From NCBI RefSeq assembly GCF_024178165.1, contig NZ_JAMZIE010000005.1:106086-170085 (forward strand): a stretch of DNA of 64,000 bases, read 5' to 3'. The DNA comes from Halohasta salina. Lineage in GTDB: Archaea > Halobacteriota > Halobacteria > Halobacteriales > Haloferacaceae. This document shows, piece after piece, positions 37,097-47,092 of this stretch (the first letter of the stretch is position 1; each line of letters starts with the position of its first letter). The position numbers and the translations under genes were made by a program. The notes beneath the pieces were generated by a model. The model worked only from the letters and a program-made list of their open reading frames with translations. It was not told the origin of the DNA and did no database searches.

Positions 37097-37794
37097 TCGT
37101 CATCATCTCCCGTGAAGTTCTCGTCGATGACGACGACGTACTCTTCGACCGTCTCGAAGCTGTCGTCGCCCTCGACGCGGACGGTGTTCGAACCGCTACC
37201 GAGGGTGACGTCGATCTCCTCGACAGTGCCGATCTGGCCGGCGTGCTGACCGTCGACGGCGGTGACGAGTGCGCCCTCTTCGTAGACGAAGTGGGCGACG
37301 ATCTCCTTGTCCTCGTTGTCGATGACAAGCGAGTCGTTCGTCGAGTACTCGCTGCCGTCGTCGGTGCGGACGTTGGTGCCGTCGTGGAGCGTCAACTGGA
37401 ACTCGCCGCCAGTGACCTGCTCTTTGTTGACGATCTTGCCGAGCCGACTGCCTGCCGAGGCCTCGTCGATGGGGGTCAGCGCGAGCCGACCGCCCTCGTC
37501 GGGGAACACGCGGTAGAACTCGCCGCGCTCGGTGAAGGCGATGATGTCGAACATGCCGATCGGACGGCGTTCGTCGGAGATCGCATCCCCGTTGACGAGG
37601 ATCGAGTCCTGATTCAGCGCGTAGCGCGCCTCCTTCTTCGAGTCGACGTAGCCGAGCACGTCCCGCAGCAGGACGAGCAGGGGCACGCCGGCCTCGCCGT
37701 GGGGGCCCGCACCGGCTTTCACGGTGTAGGTTTCGGTCTTCCGTTCGACCGGCCACGAGTTCGGTACCGAGAGTCGTTTCTGGTGGTTGCTCAT
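37093..37794 (-). CDS. rps4e: 30S ribosomal protein eS4
   Basis: Archaeal/eukaryotic S4e protein, 233 residues. [21 protein letters not shown] opens it, an S4-like RNA-binding region follows ([20 protein letters not shown]), then a KOW-like element ([20 protein letters not shown]). It overlaps uL24 and uL5 by 4 nt. Confidence 0.96.
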   Translation of the reverse strand: MSNHQKRLSVPNSWPVERKTETYTVKAGAGPHGEAGVPLLVLLRDVLGYVDSKKEARYALNQDSILVNGDAISDERRPIGMFDIIAFTERGEFYRVFPDEGGRLALTPIDEASAGSRLGKIVNKEQVTGGEFQLTLHDGTNVRTDDGSEYSTNDSLVIDNEDKEIVAHFVYEEGALVTAVDGQHAGQIGTVEEIDVTLGSGSNTVRVEGDDSFETVEEYVVVIDENFTGDDDE

Positions 37795-38153
37795 TCGTTG
37801 TCCTCCTCGCTGCTGAGGCGGGCCTCGCGCCGTGGGTCGTCGAGATCCAGCCCGGTCACCTGCACGTTGCTGGCGTCGAGCGGTCGGGGAACCTCTTCAC
37901 CGTCGGACTTCTCGACAGTGACTTCCTCGACGTGGATCTCGGCCTTTTTGAGGTCGACCGTCAGCACTTCGCCCTCGCTTCCGGCGTGGTCGCCACGCTG
38001 GACGACGACGGTGTCGCCGGCGTTGACGCGGACGCTCCGCTGGTCGTACTCCTCGCGGAGGTCGGCCGACAGCGGCGCTTTGACCTGCTCGTGTCGCTCG
38101 TGGAGCGACGCGTTGGCAGCGGATTTTCGCTGTTTGTGTGGTTGTCGTGTCAT
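37791..38153 (-). CDS. rpl24: 50S ribosomal protein uL24
   Basis: Early assembly protein of 120 residues. The KOW motif is [21 protein letters not shown] near residues 42-62, preceded by the basic [20 protein letters not shown]. It ends with an acidic tail and overlaps eS4 by 4 nt. Confidence 0.96.
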   Translation of the reverse strand: MTRQPHKQRKSAANASLHERHEQVKAPLSADLREEYDQRSVRVNAGDTVVVQRGDHAGSEGEVLTVDLKKAEIHVEEVTVEKSDGEEVPRPLDASNVQVTGLDLDDPRREARLSSEEDNE

Positions 38154-38154
38154 A

Positions 38155-38553
38155 CTAGACGATCATCGTCGCCGTGGATGCGATGCTCCCGAAGCGCTCG
38201 GCGACTTCGCGTGCGATCGGGCCCTTGATGTCGGTCCCGCGAGGCTCCTCGTTCTCGTCGATGAGAACGGCGGCGTTGTCCTCGAATTTTACGCGAATGC
38301 CGTCCGGTCGACGGATCGGCTTACGCTGGCGGACGATGACTGCCTCCAGCACCTGCCGTCGCATTTCGGGGGTCCCCTTGGTGACCGAGACGGTCACCTT
38401 GTCGCCGAGACCGGCTTTGGGGTGTCGGTTCTTCGTCCCGGAGTAGCCCGCGACGCTGATGACTCGCAGTTCACGCGCGCCGGTGTTGTCGGCACACGTG
38501 ATCAGCGAGCCCTTCTCGAGTCCCTGCGTCACGTCGGCTTTGAGGGCCTCCAT
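38155..38553 (-). CDS. rpl14: 50S ribosomal protein uL14
   Basis: Protein of 132 residues at the subunit interface. [21 protein letters not shown] and the long signature region [20 protein letters not shown] are unmistakable, with [20 protein letters not shown] near the C-terminus. It abuts uS17. Confidence 0.97.
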   Translation of the reverse strand: MEALKADVTQGLEKGSLITCADNTGARELRVISVAGYSGTKNRHPKAGLGDKVTVSVTKGTPEMRRQVLEAVIVRQRKPIRRPDGIRVKFEDNAAVLIDENEEPRGTDIKGPIAREVAERFGSIASTATMIV

Positions 38554-38897
38554 CAGGCATCGCCTCCAAGCTTTTCGACGACGACGTGGGATTTCGTCTT
38601 CGAGAGCGGTCGGGTCTCCGCGATCGTTACTTCGTCACCTTCTTCGAGCTCATCGAGTACGCCGGGAACGTGGGCCGGAATACGGGACCGGCGTTTCATA
38701 TACCGGTCGTATTTCGGCACGAACACGTCGTACTCCTGCTCGACGATGACGGTCTTTGCCATATCCGTCGAGACGACAGTCCCACTGCGGGTCTGGCCTC
38801 GAACGGGTAGCTGTCCGTAGAACGGACACTTCTCGTAGTCGTATTCCTCCGGGTTTTCGGGTTCCGGAGGCATAGGTACGTCAAGTCCTATCGCCAT
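38553..38897 (-). CDS. rps17: 30S ribosomal protein uS17
   Basis: 16S-rRNA-binding protein of 114 residues. [20 protein letters not shown] and [20 protein letters not shown] form the OB-like fold, and [20 protein letters not shown] is the signature. I chose ATG 38897 ([13 protein letters not shown]), which overlaps the end of rnp1 by 10 nt; further upstream the frame lies inside rnp1. Confidence 0.95.
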   Translation of the reverse strand: MAIGLDVPMPPEPENPEEYDYEKCPFYGQLPVRGQTRSGTVVSTDMAKTVIVEQEYDVFVPKYDRYMKRRSRIPAHVPGVLDELEEGDEVTIAETRPLSKTKSHVVVEKLGGDA

Positions 38898-39385
38898 TTC
38901 GAATCTCCTGTGCGTTGGGTTCGGTCTGCAGGCCGTGAGAGTAGTCGGCTGCCATCCACCGTAACGTAGACTCCGCCCTCGCATCCACCCGGTTGGTTTG
39001 CGGAACATTCCGACGGCGAAGACTTGCGGGGGCGTACCCCCGCAGTTTCCTCCCCGAGTTCGAACGGAGACCCCGAGCCCTTCCGGCCCCGTCCCGGTGA
39101 CGGGTCCGCCGCGGGATGATCTCCCGCTGCGATCTCGGCGGCTTCATCTGTGTGCACGCCTGCACCTTGGTCGTCTGTCGATTCCTCACTGAGCGCGAAT
39201 TCGAACACCGAGTCCGCCTTCGGCACGCGTTTCTCGCCCGAGGCAGTCGACACGACGAGCGTGTGCATCGTCTCGCTGACGACCCGCCCTGAAAGGCCGA
39301 CGAAGTCGGCACTGGCGGCGTCGACCACCCGAAGCGGGAGGCCGATGAGTTCGTGTCGTGTGAGTGTCTCGGGCGTTCGCGGCAT
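38888..39385 (-). CDS. rnp1: Ribonuclease P protein component 1 (Rpp29-like)
   Basis: RNase P subunit of 165 residues with an Sm-like fold, needed for tRNA 5' maturation. LTRHELIGLPLRVVDAASAD opens the fold, VGLSGRVVSETMHTLVVS and KRVPKADSVFEFAL are the core strands, and VYVTVDGSRLLSRPADRT closes it. Between them (about residues 72-135) is a low-complexity insertion with GRGRKGSGS and ESTDDQGAG, much longer than in methanogen proteins. It sits between uL29 and uS17, a common archaeal position. Confidence 0.9.
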   Translation of the reverse strand: MPRTPETLTRHELIGLPLRVVDAASADFVGLSGRVVSETMHTLVVSTASGEKRVPKADSVFEFALSEESTDDQGAGVHTDEAAEIAAGDHPAADPSPGRGRKGSGSPFELGEETAGVRPRKSSPSECSANQPGGCEGGVYVTVDGSRLLSRPADRTQRTGDSKWR

Positions 39386-39387
39386 CG

Positions 39388-39606
39388 TTAGGCGTCGTCG
39401 TCTTCGAAGTCGCCTTCTTCGGTCTGGATCGTCTTCATCCGGGCGATGGTCCGGCGAAGCTCCTTGAGCTCGCTGGGGTTTTCGGGGACGCCACCGGCGG
39501 CCTGTAGGGCCTTGAGGTTGAGCAGCTCGGTTTCGAGCTCTTCGAGCTCGACCTCGCGCTCGGCGGGCGTCATGTCCCGGATCTCCTCGGCGTAGAGGAT
39601 CGCCAT
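39388..39606 (-). CDS. rpl29: 50S ribosomal protein uL29
   Basis: Small two-helix protein of 72 residues at the tunnel exit. [20 protein letters not shown] and [18 protein letters not shown] are the two helices. It abuts uS3 and ends 2 bp before rnp1. Confidence 0.95.
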   Translation of the reverse strand: MAILYAEEIRDMTPAEREVELEELETELLNLKALQAAGGVPENPSELKELRRTIARMKTIQTEEGDFEDDDA

Positions 39607-40535
39607 CAGTTATCGACCTCCTCGTCGTCGTCTTCCATCTCGGCAACGAGATCGGCTGCCTCCTCGGCAACGTCCTCGTCGAGTTCCTCCTCGTCATCGT
39701 CGGCCGCGTCGTCGGCATCGGCGTCGGCGTCAGCCTCGGCGTCGTCCTCGTCGGCGGTCTCCTCGTCGATGACTTCCTCGACGATCTCCTCGTCGATGAC
39801 CTCGGCGGGATCCTCGTCGGGCACCTCGACGTCGTCTGCCGGCTCGGCCTCGGCGGCCTCCGGCACCTCGTCGGGCTCCTCCGCGAGCAGCGACTCGACG
39901 CTCTCGCCGTCGTCGGCCTGCTCGACATCCTCGATCTCGACGTCCTCGTGGATCTCGAAGTCGTCCGGCAGGGTGGCTCCCGGCGGGATGATCTTGACGG
40001 TGACGCCGATGGTTCCGAGCTTCATCACGGCGACGCCCTGCCCCTCGTCGACGACGGTCTGGGCGGGTTCGCCGTTGTGTTTGATGTAGCCGCGGTTGAA
40101 CTTCTCGACGCGGGAACGGGCACCGGTCACCTTGCCGCTGAGGACGATCTCAGCGCCGAGTGCGCCGGCCTCCATGATGCGGTCGATGGTGGTGTGACCC
40201 GCCTTCCGGAAGTACCAGCCACGCTCGAGGGCGTTGGCCAGTCGGTCGGCGACGATCCGGGCGTTGAGGTCCGGCTCCTCGACTTCCTGGACGTCGATCT
40301 GGGGGTCTTCCATCCCGAACCGTTCGGTGAGTTCGGTGGTGATCTTCCGAATGTTCTTGCCGCCTTTCCCGATGACCATCCCGGGCTTTTCGGCCTTGAG
40401 GACGATCTGCGTTCCCATCGGGGTTTTGGCGATGTCCATGCCGCCGTAGCCTGCGCGGCCGAGTTCGTCGCCGAAGAACTCGTCGATCTGGGCGCGCTGC
40501 AGGCCGTTTTCGATGAACTGCTGTTCGTCTGCCAT
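39606..40535 (-). CDS. rps3: 30S ribosomal protein uS3
   Basis: Protein of 309 residues lining the mRNA entry. The KH domain contains [19 protein letters not shown], and the C-terminal S3 domain has [20 protein letters not shown]. After residue ~200 a ~105-residue extremely acidic tail follows (Glu/Asp/Ala repeats), longer than in non-halophiles. It overlaps uL22 by 1 nt. Confidence 0.96.
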   Translation of the reverse strand: MADEQQFIENGLQRAQIDEFFGDELGRAGYGGMDIAKTPMGTQIVLKAEKPGMVIGKGGKNIRKITTELTERFGMEDPQIDVQEVEEPDLNARIVADRLANALERGWYFRKAGHTTIDRIMEAGALGAEIVLSGKVTGARSRVEKFNRGYIKHNGEPAQTVVDEGQGVAVMKLGTIGVTVKIIPPGATLPDDFEIHEDVEIEDVEQADDGESVESLLAEEPDEVPEAAEAEPADDVEVPDEDPAEVIDEEIVEEVIDEETADEDDAEADADADADDAADDDEEELDEDVAEEAADLVAEMEDDDEEVDN

Positions 40536-41002
40536 TAGTTATCCGCCTCCGATGTTTCGAGGATCAGTTCGACGTCACAGAGCGTGGTGTTCCACCCGCT
40601 GGCGCGGCCGAACGCACGTGGCTGTCGACCGGGCTGTTCGCCCACCTTGTGGGGGGCGACGTGTTTGATCACCATCTCGGGGCCGTCGAACCCCTGATTC
40701 TCGCCGTTGTTGCGGGCGTTCTCCAGCAGCCGCTGGAAGTCCTTGGCTGCCTTCTCGGGGTAGCGGCCGGCGTCCCAGCCGTCGATATCCGAGCGGTGAC
40801 CGACGCCGGTGTTGTGCTGTTTGAACGGCACCGACTGCTCGCCGTCGATCACGTCGTCGAGGTAGGCCTCGGCCTCCGCGACGGTCTTGCCTTTGATGGC
40901 CTTCGAGATGGCCTTGCTGTGCTTCAGGCTGATGGGCCGCTCCCGGAGCATCGCTTTCGCGGTCGTGTCGGGATCGGCCTCGACGCTGTAGTTGATTCCC
41001 AT
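40535..41002 (-). CDS. rpl22: 50S ribosomal protein uL22
   Basis: Tunnel-lining protein of 155 residues. MGINYSVEADPDTTAKAMLR and RPISLKHSKAISKAIKGKTV are archaeal L22; the beta-hairpin region is in VGEQPGRQPRAFGRASGWNT. It abuts uS3 and starts 3 bp after uS19. Confidence 0.96.
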   Translation of the reverse strand: MGINYSVEADPDTTAKAMLRERPISLKHSKAISKAIKGKTVAEAEAYLDDVIDGEQSVPFKQHNTGVGHRSDIDGWDAGRYPEKAAKDFQRLLENARNNGENQGFDGPEMVIKHVAPHKVGEQPGRQPRAFGRASGWNTTLCDVELILETSEADN

Positions 41003-41005
41003 GGT

Positions 41006-41431
41006 TTACTTGAGAGGCACGAACTTCGATGAACGGGTCGCGCCAATCCCGGCCTGTCCGTGTTCGACCGAGGTCCGCGTGAGCTGGAACTCGCCGAGGT
41101 AGTGGCCGATCATCTCGGGTTCGACCTCGACACGCTCGAAGCTCTGCCCGGTGTAGACGGCGAACGTCAGTCCGACGAACTCCGGCAGGACCGGCATGTC
41201 CCGCAGGTGGGTTCGGACCGGGTTGTTGGCCGTCTCCTCGGCGGTCTTGTCCTCGACCTTCTCGAGGAGCTTCTGGTGTTCCTCCGAGAGCCCACGGAGA
41301 ATGGTTCGCCGCTGTCGAGCGGGGAGCAGTTCTGCCACCTCGTCGAGCTCCATCGCTTGGAGTTCGTCGAGGTCGTAACCGCGGTATGTGAACTCGCCCT
41401 CTCGGCCAGTTCGGTATTCTGTGCTGCTCAT
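41006..41431 (-). CDS. rps19: 30S ribosomal protein uS19
   Basis: Protein of 141 residues near the 30S head. The C-terminal signature [20 protein letters not shown] and [20 protein letters not shown] is conserved archaeal S19. The N-terminal [20 protein letters not shown] is typical of archaea. Abuts uL2. Confidence 0.96.
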   Translation of the reverse strand: MSSTEYRTGREGEFTYRGYDLDELQAMELDEVAELLPARQRRTILRGLSEEHQKLLEKVEDKTAEETANNPVRTHLRDMPVLPEFVGLTFAVYTGQSFERVEVEPEMIGHYLGEFQLTRTSVEHGQAGIGATRSSKFVPLK

Positions 41432-42162
41432 TAGTCACGTCCTCCTTTGCCGCCGCGTCCGGTTCGCTTCGAGGCGATGTCGCCGACCTTCCGTCCCGGC
41501 GGGGCGTCCCGCGAAACGGATTTCGGTTTGCCGGGGTGCTGACGGCCACCGCCACCGAAGGGGTGGTCGATCGCGTTCATGGCAACCCCACGGACCCGCG
41601 GGTACTTCGTCCCCCGTGCTTTCATCTTGTGGTACTTGTTGCCTGCCTTGACAAACGGCTTTTCGGTCCGGCCACCGCCGGCGACGACGCCGATCGTGGC
41701 GCGACAGTCGGGGTTGAGCCGTTTGACCTCGCCGCTCGGCAGCTGGACGACCGCGACGTTGCGGTCGTGTGTCATCAGCTGCGCCGAGACGCCCGTAGAG
41801 CGGGCGAACTTCCCGCCGTCGCCCGGCGAGCTCTCGACGTTACAGACCGGCACGCCCTCGGGGATCTCTCCCAGTGGCAGCGTGTTGCCGGGTTTGATCT
41901 CCGCGCTGACGCCGACCTGAATCGTCTCGCCGACCGTGATACCCTCGGGGGCGAGGACGAGTCGACGGTCGCCGTCCTCGAACTCGATGTCCGCAAGGGG
42001 GGCGCTCCGGGCGGGGTCGTGTTCGATGTCGACGACCTCGCCGGAGATGGTGTCGTGGTCTTCGGACTTCTTGTGCGACAGTTCTGCCTTGTAGCGGTGG
42101 GATGGGGCCCGGAACGTTGGGCCGCCACGACCGCGTCGTTGTCCCTGAATTCGTCGTCCCAT
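41431..42162 (-). CDS. rpl2: 50S ribosomal protein uL2
   Basis: Core peptidyl-transferase-centre protein of 243 residues. The conserved catalytic-region loop is [20 protein letters not shown] with the universally conserved histidine. The N-terminus [20 protein letters not shown] is the archaeal form. Starts 2 bp after uL23. Confidence 0.97.
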   Translation of the reverse strand: MGRRIQGQRRGRGGPTFRAPSHRYKAELSHKKSEDHDTISGEVVDIEHDPARSAPLADIEFEDGDRRLVLAPEGITVGETIQVGVSAEIKPGNTLPLGEIPEGVPVCNVESSPGDGGKFARSTGVSAQLMTHDRNVAVVQLPSGEVKRLNPDCRATIGVVAGGGRTEKPFVKAGNKYHKMKARGTKYPRVRGVAMNAIDHPFGGGGRQHPGKPKSVSRDAPPGRKVGDIASKRTGRGGKGGRD

Positions 42163-42164
42163 CG

Positions 42165-42419
42165 TTAGAACACCCCGATCCGTGAGGCGACCTCGGTCGC
42201 GTCGTCGTCGTCGCTCAACGAGAGCGTCGCCTTCTTCTGTGCTTTCGGCGTGATCTGCGTCGTGATGTTCGTCACAGTCACGTCGTAGCGCGTCTCGACT
42301 TCCTCGGCGATCTCGGGCTTGGTGGCGTCGATGTCGGTGATGAACAGGAGCTTGTTGTCGAAGTCCATCTCGTTCATCGCCTTCTCGGTCACCAGCGGGT
42401 GGTGAAGAATCGAGCTCAT
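42165..42419 (-). CDS. rpl23: 50S ribosomal protein uL23
   Basis: Tunnel-exit protein of 84 residues and docking site for SRP and Sec. [20 protein letters not shown] is the conserved opening, and [20 protein letters not shown] follows. It overlaps uL4 by 4 nt. Confidence 0.96.
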   Translation of the reverse strand: MSSILHHPLVTEKAMNEMDFDNKLLFITDIDATKPEIAEEVETRYDVTVTNITTQITPKAQKKATLSLSDDDDATEVASRIGVF

Positions 42420-43162
42420 CGGTCGGCCACCTCCTCGATCGCGCTTTCGGTGAAGATCGTCAGCCGACCGGCGTGAGTACCGGGGGCGAGATCCTCGACG
42501 TTGACGTCGTGAGCAGTTGCCACGTCGGCACCCGCGAGGTTACGGGCGGCCGTCGAGGGTTCCTCGCTCGTGACGAAGAGGATCGATTTGGGTTCCTGGT
42601 ACTTCCGGCCACGGGTCGTCCCGCGTCCGGCCCGCACCGTCTTGCCCTCCTCGGCGCGCTCGATGTCGGTGTCGACGCCGAGTGATTCGAGCAGTCCGAG
42701 GACCTCTTGGGTCTTGACGAGGTCTTCGAACTCGTCGCTCACGACGAGCGGGAGGTCGAGATCCTCATCGAACTGGTGGCCGCGGTCGGCGACGCGCTCG
42801 GCGTCGGCGGTTGCGGCGAGCGCCGACCGCGTGGCGAGTTGGCGCTCCTTTTTGTTGATCGTCTTGCCCTGGTCCTTCTCGGCCTTCGGCGGGTGTGCCT
42901 TCCGACCGCTGACAGCGTGGGGGACGCGCCGTGCGACACCGTCCTGTCGGGGGTCGTGGGACATCCCGCGGCCACTGCCGAGGGATTCGGCGGGCGTTCG
43001 GAGCCCGGCGAACTCGTCCGCGCCGTAGGCCTGTTTCCGGTTTGCCTGTGCGGCGACGACCGCCTGCTGGATGAGATCCGGGCGGAAGTGGGTCTCGAAG
43101 ACCTCGGGGAGGTCGATCGAGCCCGCGTCGTCACCGTTCAGGTCGCGTACTGTTGCCTGCAT
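42416..43162 (-). CDS. rpl4: 50S ribosomal protein uL4
   Basis: Protein of 248 residues. [20 protein letters not shown], the long loop [20 protein letters not shown] that reaches into the exit tunnel, and [17 protein letters not shown] are archaeal L4. It overlaps uL23 by 4 nt and starts 2 bp after uL3. Confidence 0.97.
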   Translation of the reverse strand: MQATVRDLNGDDAGSIDLPEVFETHFRPDLIQQAVVAAQANRKQAYGADEFAGLRTPAESLGSGRGMSHDPRQDGVARRVPHAVSGRKAHPPKAEKDQGKTINKKERQLATRSALAATADAERVADRGHQFDEDLDLPLVVSDEFEDLVKTQEVLGLLESLGVDTDIERAEEGKTVRAGRGTTRGRKYQEPKSILFVTSEEPSTAARNLAGADVATAHDVNVEDLAPGTHAGRLTIFTESAIEEVADR

Positions 43163-43164
43163 GA

Positions 43165-44181
43165 TTAGCCCTGATTAGATGCGGTTGAGACGTGCCGGAC
43201 CTCAGGATCGAGGCGCGGGGTGTCGTTCGGCCGGATGGCCGGGCGGAACCGCAGCAGCCGTTTGTTCGGCCCCGGAACCGACCCCTTCACGAGGATGTAG
43301 TCGCCGTCGACCTCGCCGTGGTTGACGAAGCCGCCGTCAACGGAGGCCTCGTCGCCCTCGCCGATGTCGATCAGGCGCTTGTTGAGTTCGGTTCGCTGGT
43401 GGTAGCCGGTCTGTCCTTGCTGAGGAACCGTCGAGCGGACCCGGGAAGGGTTCCACGGACCGAGGTTGCCGATCCGTCGACGCCATCCCTGGCGGGCGTG
43501 TTTGCCCTTCCGCTTCTGGACGCCCCATCGCTTGACGGGACCCTGGGTGCCTTTCCCCTTTGTGATGCCCGAGACATCGAGGTATTCGCCTGCGCGGAAG
43601 ACGTCGTCGACGCTGTGTTCGCCGCCGTCTTCGAGCAGTTCGAGCGCGAAGTCGGCGCGCTCGTCGAGCGAGCCGCCGCCGACGCGCGTTTCCATGATGT
43701 CGGGTTTCTTCTTCGGGACGTTCTGGAGTTCGCCGGGGACGGTGTGGGTGATGAGACGCAGGTCGTCTACCTCACCGTCGGCGATGAGTTCCCGAAGGGC
43801 CTCCGAGTCCTCCTCGAAGGTGTCTTCAGCCGGAAGGTCGAGGGCGCGGTCGAGGTTCTCGTCGAACTCGGTGGCCCAGACCTCGGTGATCGGCTTCTGT
43901 CCGTACGGCGTGTCTTGATAGGCTCGGAGGGAAACCGCCCGCATCGGAGGCACCTCGACGACCGTGACAGGAACGGACTCTTCCATTCCTTCACGCGGCG
44001 AGTCTGCCTCGTCGTTGACCATCACGACGTGGGTCATTCCGGCCTTGTAGCCGGCAAAGCCCTGTGGAGCCGCTGCTCCGTCGTCGTCTGGCCACGAGCG
44101 AATGCGTGGGACCTCGGAGGTCGCACGCTTTCGCGGGCCGTAGCCCAGCGAGCCTTTGCGTGGTCTGCTTGGTTGTGGCAT
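43165..44181 (-). CDS. rpl3: 50S ribosomal protein uL3
   Basis: Protein of 338 residues, among the first to assemble. MPQPSRPRKGSLGYGPRKRA opens it, and WRRRIGNLGPWNPSRVRSTV with QGQTGYHQRTELNKRLIDIG forms the W-finger region near the peptidyl-transferase centre. It starts 4 bp after the methyltransferase gene. Confidence 0.97.
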   Translation of the reverse strand: MPQPSRPRKGSLGYGPRKRATSEVPRIRSWPDDDGAAAPQGFAGYKAGMTHVVMVNDEADSPREGMEESVPVTVVEVPPMRAVSLRAYQDTPYGQKPITEVWATEFDENLDRALDLPAEDTFEEDSEALRELIADGEVDDLRLITHTVPGELQNVPKKKPDIMETRVGGGSLDERADFALELLEDGGEHSVDDVFRAGEYLDVSGITKGKGTQGPVKRWGVQKRKGKHARQGWRRRIGNLGPWNPSRVRSTVPQQGQTGYHQRTELNKRLIDIGEGDEASVDGGFVNHGEVDGDYILVKGSVPGPNKRLLRFRPAIRPNDTPRLDPEVRHVSTASNQG

Positions 44182-44185
44182 GTTG

Positions 44186-45037
44186 TTACTCCGTGAGCGT
44201 GAGACAGCCGAGCGACGCGAACATCGCTTCCTCCGTTCGCACCGTCTCGCTGCCCTGTCGCGGAATCGTATTGAGCCAGCGGTCGAACCCCGGATCGGAG
44301 TCGACGTGTCCCTGTGCCGCGACTGCGGCCGAGACTGCCTCGGGTTCGAGCCCGAGTATTTCCGGTAGCCCTCTGCCGGGCGAGCCGAAGGCGACGGTCA
44401 TCCCCGCCCGGAGATCCGGGAGGAGATCGCCGAGCCGAGCGTGGGTGATTTTCTCCCCGTACTCGGAGGCGGCGATCCGTAGCCCCGATTCGTCGCTGAG
44501 GGCTGCCGAGAGGCCCATGCATTCGACGTCGAACCCCGGTGTGGGTTCGTCGACGAGTCGTGCACGGACCGGTTCTCTCGAAGAGATCCTGACGGTGACG
44601 CGCTCCCCCTCAGCGGGTGTCGCCATATCCGGCGGCACCATGAGCGAGATCGGGTGTTGCAGTCCGCAAGTGACCCGAACGCGGCCTTCAGATCCGACCT
44701 TGGTCACGATTCCTTGGTGTGTAACCGATCCGTCCGGATCGGTTACCGTCTGTGACGAGACGCGGAGCGGCGGAAGGATCCCCGCGAACAGCAGTTCGTC
44801 GCGTTTGCCCCACACCTCGTCTTTGAGGTAGGGGGGCGTCGCGGCGTACTGCAGCACGACGGAGACGAACTCCTCGCCCCATCGACGCTCGCCTTCCCGG
44901 TCGGGAAAGACGAGAAGTCGGTCGGCCCGAAACACCGCCGCCGCACGGGCGACGTAACCGAGCTTACGAGTTGCCTCGCGTTTGTCCTCGGCTTCGCGGA
45001 CGACCGACGACGGAACCAGTAGTGTGAGTCCGTCCAT
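44186..45037 (-). CDS. SPOUT-superfamily RNA methyltransferase (DUF171-type)
   Basis: Protein of 283 residues of the archaeal/eukaryotic C9orf114-like family, annotated as a putative RNA uridine-N3 methyltransferase. The fold is SPOUT with an inserted OB domain: LTLLVPSSVVREAEDKREATRKLGYVARAAAVF is the N-terminal strand-helix, YAATPPYLK the family hallmark, the OB-like insert is residues ~95-160, and AFGSPGRGLPEIL is the S-adenosylmethionine-binding knot region. It is the first gene of the ribosomal operon, a position conserved in many archaea, so it probably modifies rRNA. Confidence 0.82.
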   Translation of the reverse strand: MDGLTLLVPSSVVREAEDKREATRKLGYVARAAAVFRADRLLVFPDREGERRWGEEFVSVVLQYAATPPYLKDEVWGKRDELLFAGILPPLRVSSQTVTDPDGSVTHQGIVTKVGSEGRVRVTCGLQHPISLMVPPDMATPAEGERVTVRISSREPVRARLVDEPTPGFDVECMGLSAALSDESGLRIAASEYGEKITHARLGDLLPDLRAGMTVAFGSPGRGLPEILGLEPEAVSAAVAAQGHVDSDPGFDRWLNTIPRQGSETVRTEEAMFASLGCLTLTE

Positions 45038-45080
45038 CGGGTGTGCCTCGTCACTAGACTGTATCTTCGATTCCCAATGG

Positions 45081-45096
45081 GACCCTAAAAGGGTAG
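45081..45096 (-). promoter_or_regulatory. Candidate promoter of the S10/spc operon
   Basis: On the minus strand CTACCCTTTTAGGGTC lies ~45-55 nt before the methyltransferase start and includes a short palindrome CCCTTTTAGGG. It is the only TATA-like sequence in this gap. A leader of ~20-30 nt would follow. Confidence 0.35.
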
Positions 45097-45284
45097 CGGA
45101 ACGATCTCCCCCTGTGTCGCCTTCACACGGTCCCTAGAGCGCCTGTATCCGGCAATCACGTTGTTGGTTGGTGTACCATACCACACGACAAAATGTAGAT
45201 GAAACGTGGAACACTTGACCTGTCGACAGCGTCGACTCGGCTCGATCCGTGTCGCGCGTGCACGTGAGAAACAGAATTCCTACT

Positions 45285-46220
45285 CTACCAACTCTGGAGC
45301 CCAGCCTCGAAGGCGTAGACAGTCCCGGTATTAGCCAGTTCCAGCGTCGTGTAGGCGACTGCCGGTGGGAGAACCGAGCCAGTTCGGTCGTAGCTGTAGG
45401 CGGCGACACCGAGTACCGCGAGATGGGTGGCGATGAACAGGCCACCGGCGAAGGAGTCGACTGCGGTAACTCCCGAGACGACGACAAACCCAATAAAGAG
45501 GAGCGCAGGACCGTAGGCGACCGCCGGTCGACGGTCAGGGGCGAACTGGTCGACGAGATACGGGCCGACGCCGAGGCAGAGCGTGAACACCAGCAAGCCG
45601 AGGAGTTTCCCACGGTCGGGAACGGTGGTCAGTCCGCCAGTGGTACTCAGCAGGACGAAGCCCGCCGCGAACGTCGTCAGCGCGATAGCCCTGTCGGCGT
45701 CGACGGCCTGTCCGAAGCTCCCCTGGATGAGTATCTGACAGACGATCACGAACATCGGAACGCCGACGAGGACCGAAATCACTGTCAGCTTCAATACTGG
45801 GAGCAGCGATGAATCAGCAGCGACTGAATACTGTAGCAACGCGTTGTACTGCACGCCGGTGACGGTACCGACCAGTTTGGTGAGAGCGACACCGATCAGT
45901 GGGACCACTCCCGCAATCCCTACCAGCGGTAGGTCGCCCCGTGATGGGAGCTGTAGACCGAGGCTAATGTTCCGGTAGTCGGTATATGCTACAGTAAACA
46001 GCAGTACACCTCCAATGGTAGTGCCACCGAAGACGAGACTGGTGATCGCCACCCCGCTGAACGCTGGTGGGCCACCGCCTCCGGCCACCGTCGACAGCAC
46101 CGCTCTCACGAGGCGGTGCCAGAGGTACAGCCCACTCAGGATAACGATGAGACGGGCGAACTCACCCGCTATCGGGTGGGTTGCGTGATGAAATGGACTG
46201 CTCACGCTCCGGAAAGACAT
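45285..46220 (-). CDS. CPBP/Rce1-like membrane protein lacking catalytic residues
   Basis: Hydrophobic protein of 311 residues with about eight membrane segments. The C-terminal half follows the CPBP layout: QILIQGSFGQAVD where active members have EExLFRG, and HLAVLGVAAYSYDRTGSVLP with PAVAYTTLELANTG where active members have the second and third metal motifs. The glutamates of motif 1 and the last histidine are missing, so proteolysis is doubtful. The gene has somewhat lower G+C than its neighbours. An A+T-rich stretch with TATA-like TTTATC lies ~28 nt before the ATG. Confidence 0.65.
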   Translation of the reverse strand: MSFRSVSSPFHHATHPIAGEFARLIVILSGLYLWHRLVRAVLSTVAGGGGPPAFSGVAITSLVFGGTTIGGVLLFTVAYTDYRNISLGLQLPSRGDLPLVGIAGVVPLIGVALTKLVGTVTGVQYNALLQYSVAADSSLLPVLKLTVISVLVGVPMFVIVCQILIQGSFGQAVDADRAIALTTFAAGFVLLSTTGGLTTVPDRGKLLGLLVFTLCLGVGPYLVDQFAPDRRPAVAYGPALLFIGFVVVSGVTAVDSFAGGLFIATHLAVLGVAAYSYDRTGSVLPPAVAYTTLELANTGTVYAFEAGLQSW

Positions 46221-46277
46221 GAATGAAATATTTGATTTAAATAAGATAAATCCTCCCCATGCGGCGGGAGTTTCAAC

Positions 46278-46952
46278 TCAGTACAGCAGGTCGGCGTCGT
46301 TCTGGATCATATAGAGGCTCCGCGAGGCGATGTTGACCGCGTGATCGCCGATGCGTTCGAGATCCCGCACGGTGAGCAGGAGCCGCGAGATGTCAGCGAG
46401 GAGTCCCTCACGGTCGACTTCGCCAGTCGACTGCTCACGGCCCAAGAGATCACGAACGACCGCCTCGGAAGCGGCCTCACACTGCTGGTCGACCACGTCG
46501 TCGCGCTCGGCGAGGGTGTAACACAGCTCGCTGTCCGCGTCGGCGTAGGCGACCATCGCGTCCTCCAGCATCTCGGTGACTGCAGTGCCGATGGCTTGGA
46601 CGTCGACCTCCGGCAGCCGCGTTCGGCTGGTAGTCAGCGAATATTCGGCGAGGTTGACCGCCAGATCGCCGACGCGTTCGAGATCGGTGAGGATCTTAAA
46701 CGAGGCAGCGATGAATCGGAGATCGGAGGCTACCGGCTGCTGGAGGGCGATCAGGTCGACACAGTCACCCTCCAGTTCGAGATACTGCTCGTTGATCTCG
46801 CTGTCGCCGTCGATCACCGCCCGGGCTACCGACGCGTCGGTCCGTTCGAGCGCGGAGAGTGCGCGCCGGAGTCGATCGAGGACGATCTCCGAGAGGTACA
46901 GCACGTCCTCCCGAAGCGCATCGAGGCGGTGCTGGTAGTCGACACGTGGCAT
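46278..46952 (-). CDS. phoU: PhoU-family phosphate signalling protein
   Basis: All-helical protein of 224 residues with two PhoU domains: DRLRRALSALERTDASVARA and SDLRFIAASFKILTDLERVGDLAVNLAEY in the first, LLTVRDLERIGDHAVNIASRSLY in the second. The ERVGD and ERIGD motifs bind metal clusters. PhoU restrains phosphate uptake by the Pst system. Start is ATG 46952 (MPRVDYQHRLD); a GTG two codons upstream is in frame. No pst genes are adjacent. Confidence 0.9.
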   Translation of the reverse strand: MPRVDYQHRLDALREDVLYLSEIVLDRLRRALSALERTDASVARAVIDGDSEINEQYLELEGDCVDLIALQQPVASDLRFIAASFKILTDLERVGDLAVNLAEYSLTTSRTRLPEVDVQAIGTAVTEMLEDAMVAYADADSELCYTLAERDDVVDQQCEAASEAVVRDLLGREQSTGEVDREGLLADISRLLLTVRDLERIGDHAVNIASRSLYMIQNDADLLY

Positions 46953-47092
46953 GCCCACACATTCAGATGAAACCCGTATTAGCCTTCCGTTTAACTCAAT
47001 ATTAGGTGTATTACTGGCGTTCTGTGCAGATACTCGCGACTAATGCGACGAATACCGAGTCGACTAACGACGGCCGGCTGGTGAGCGACCGA

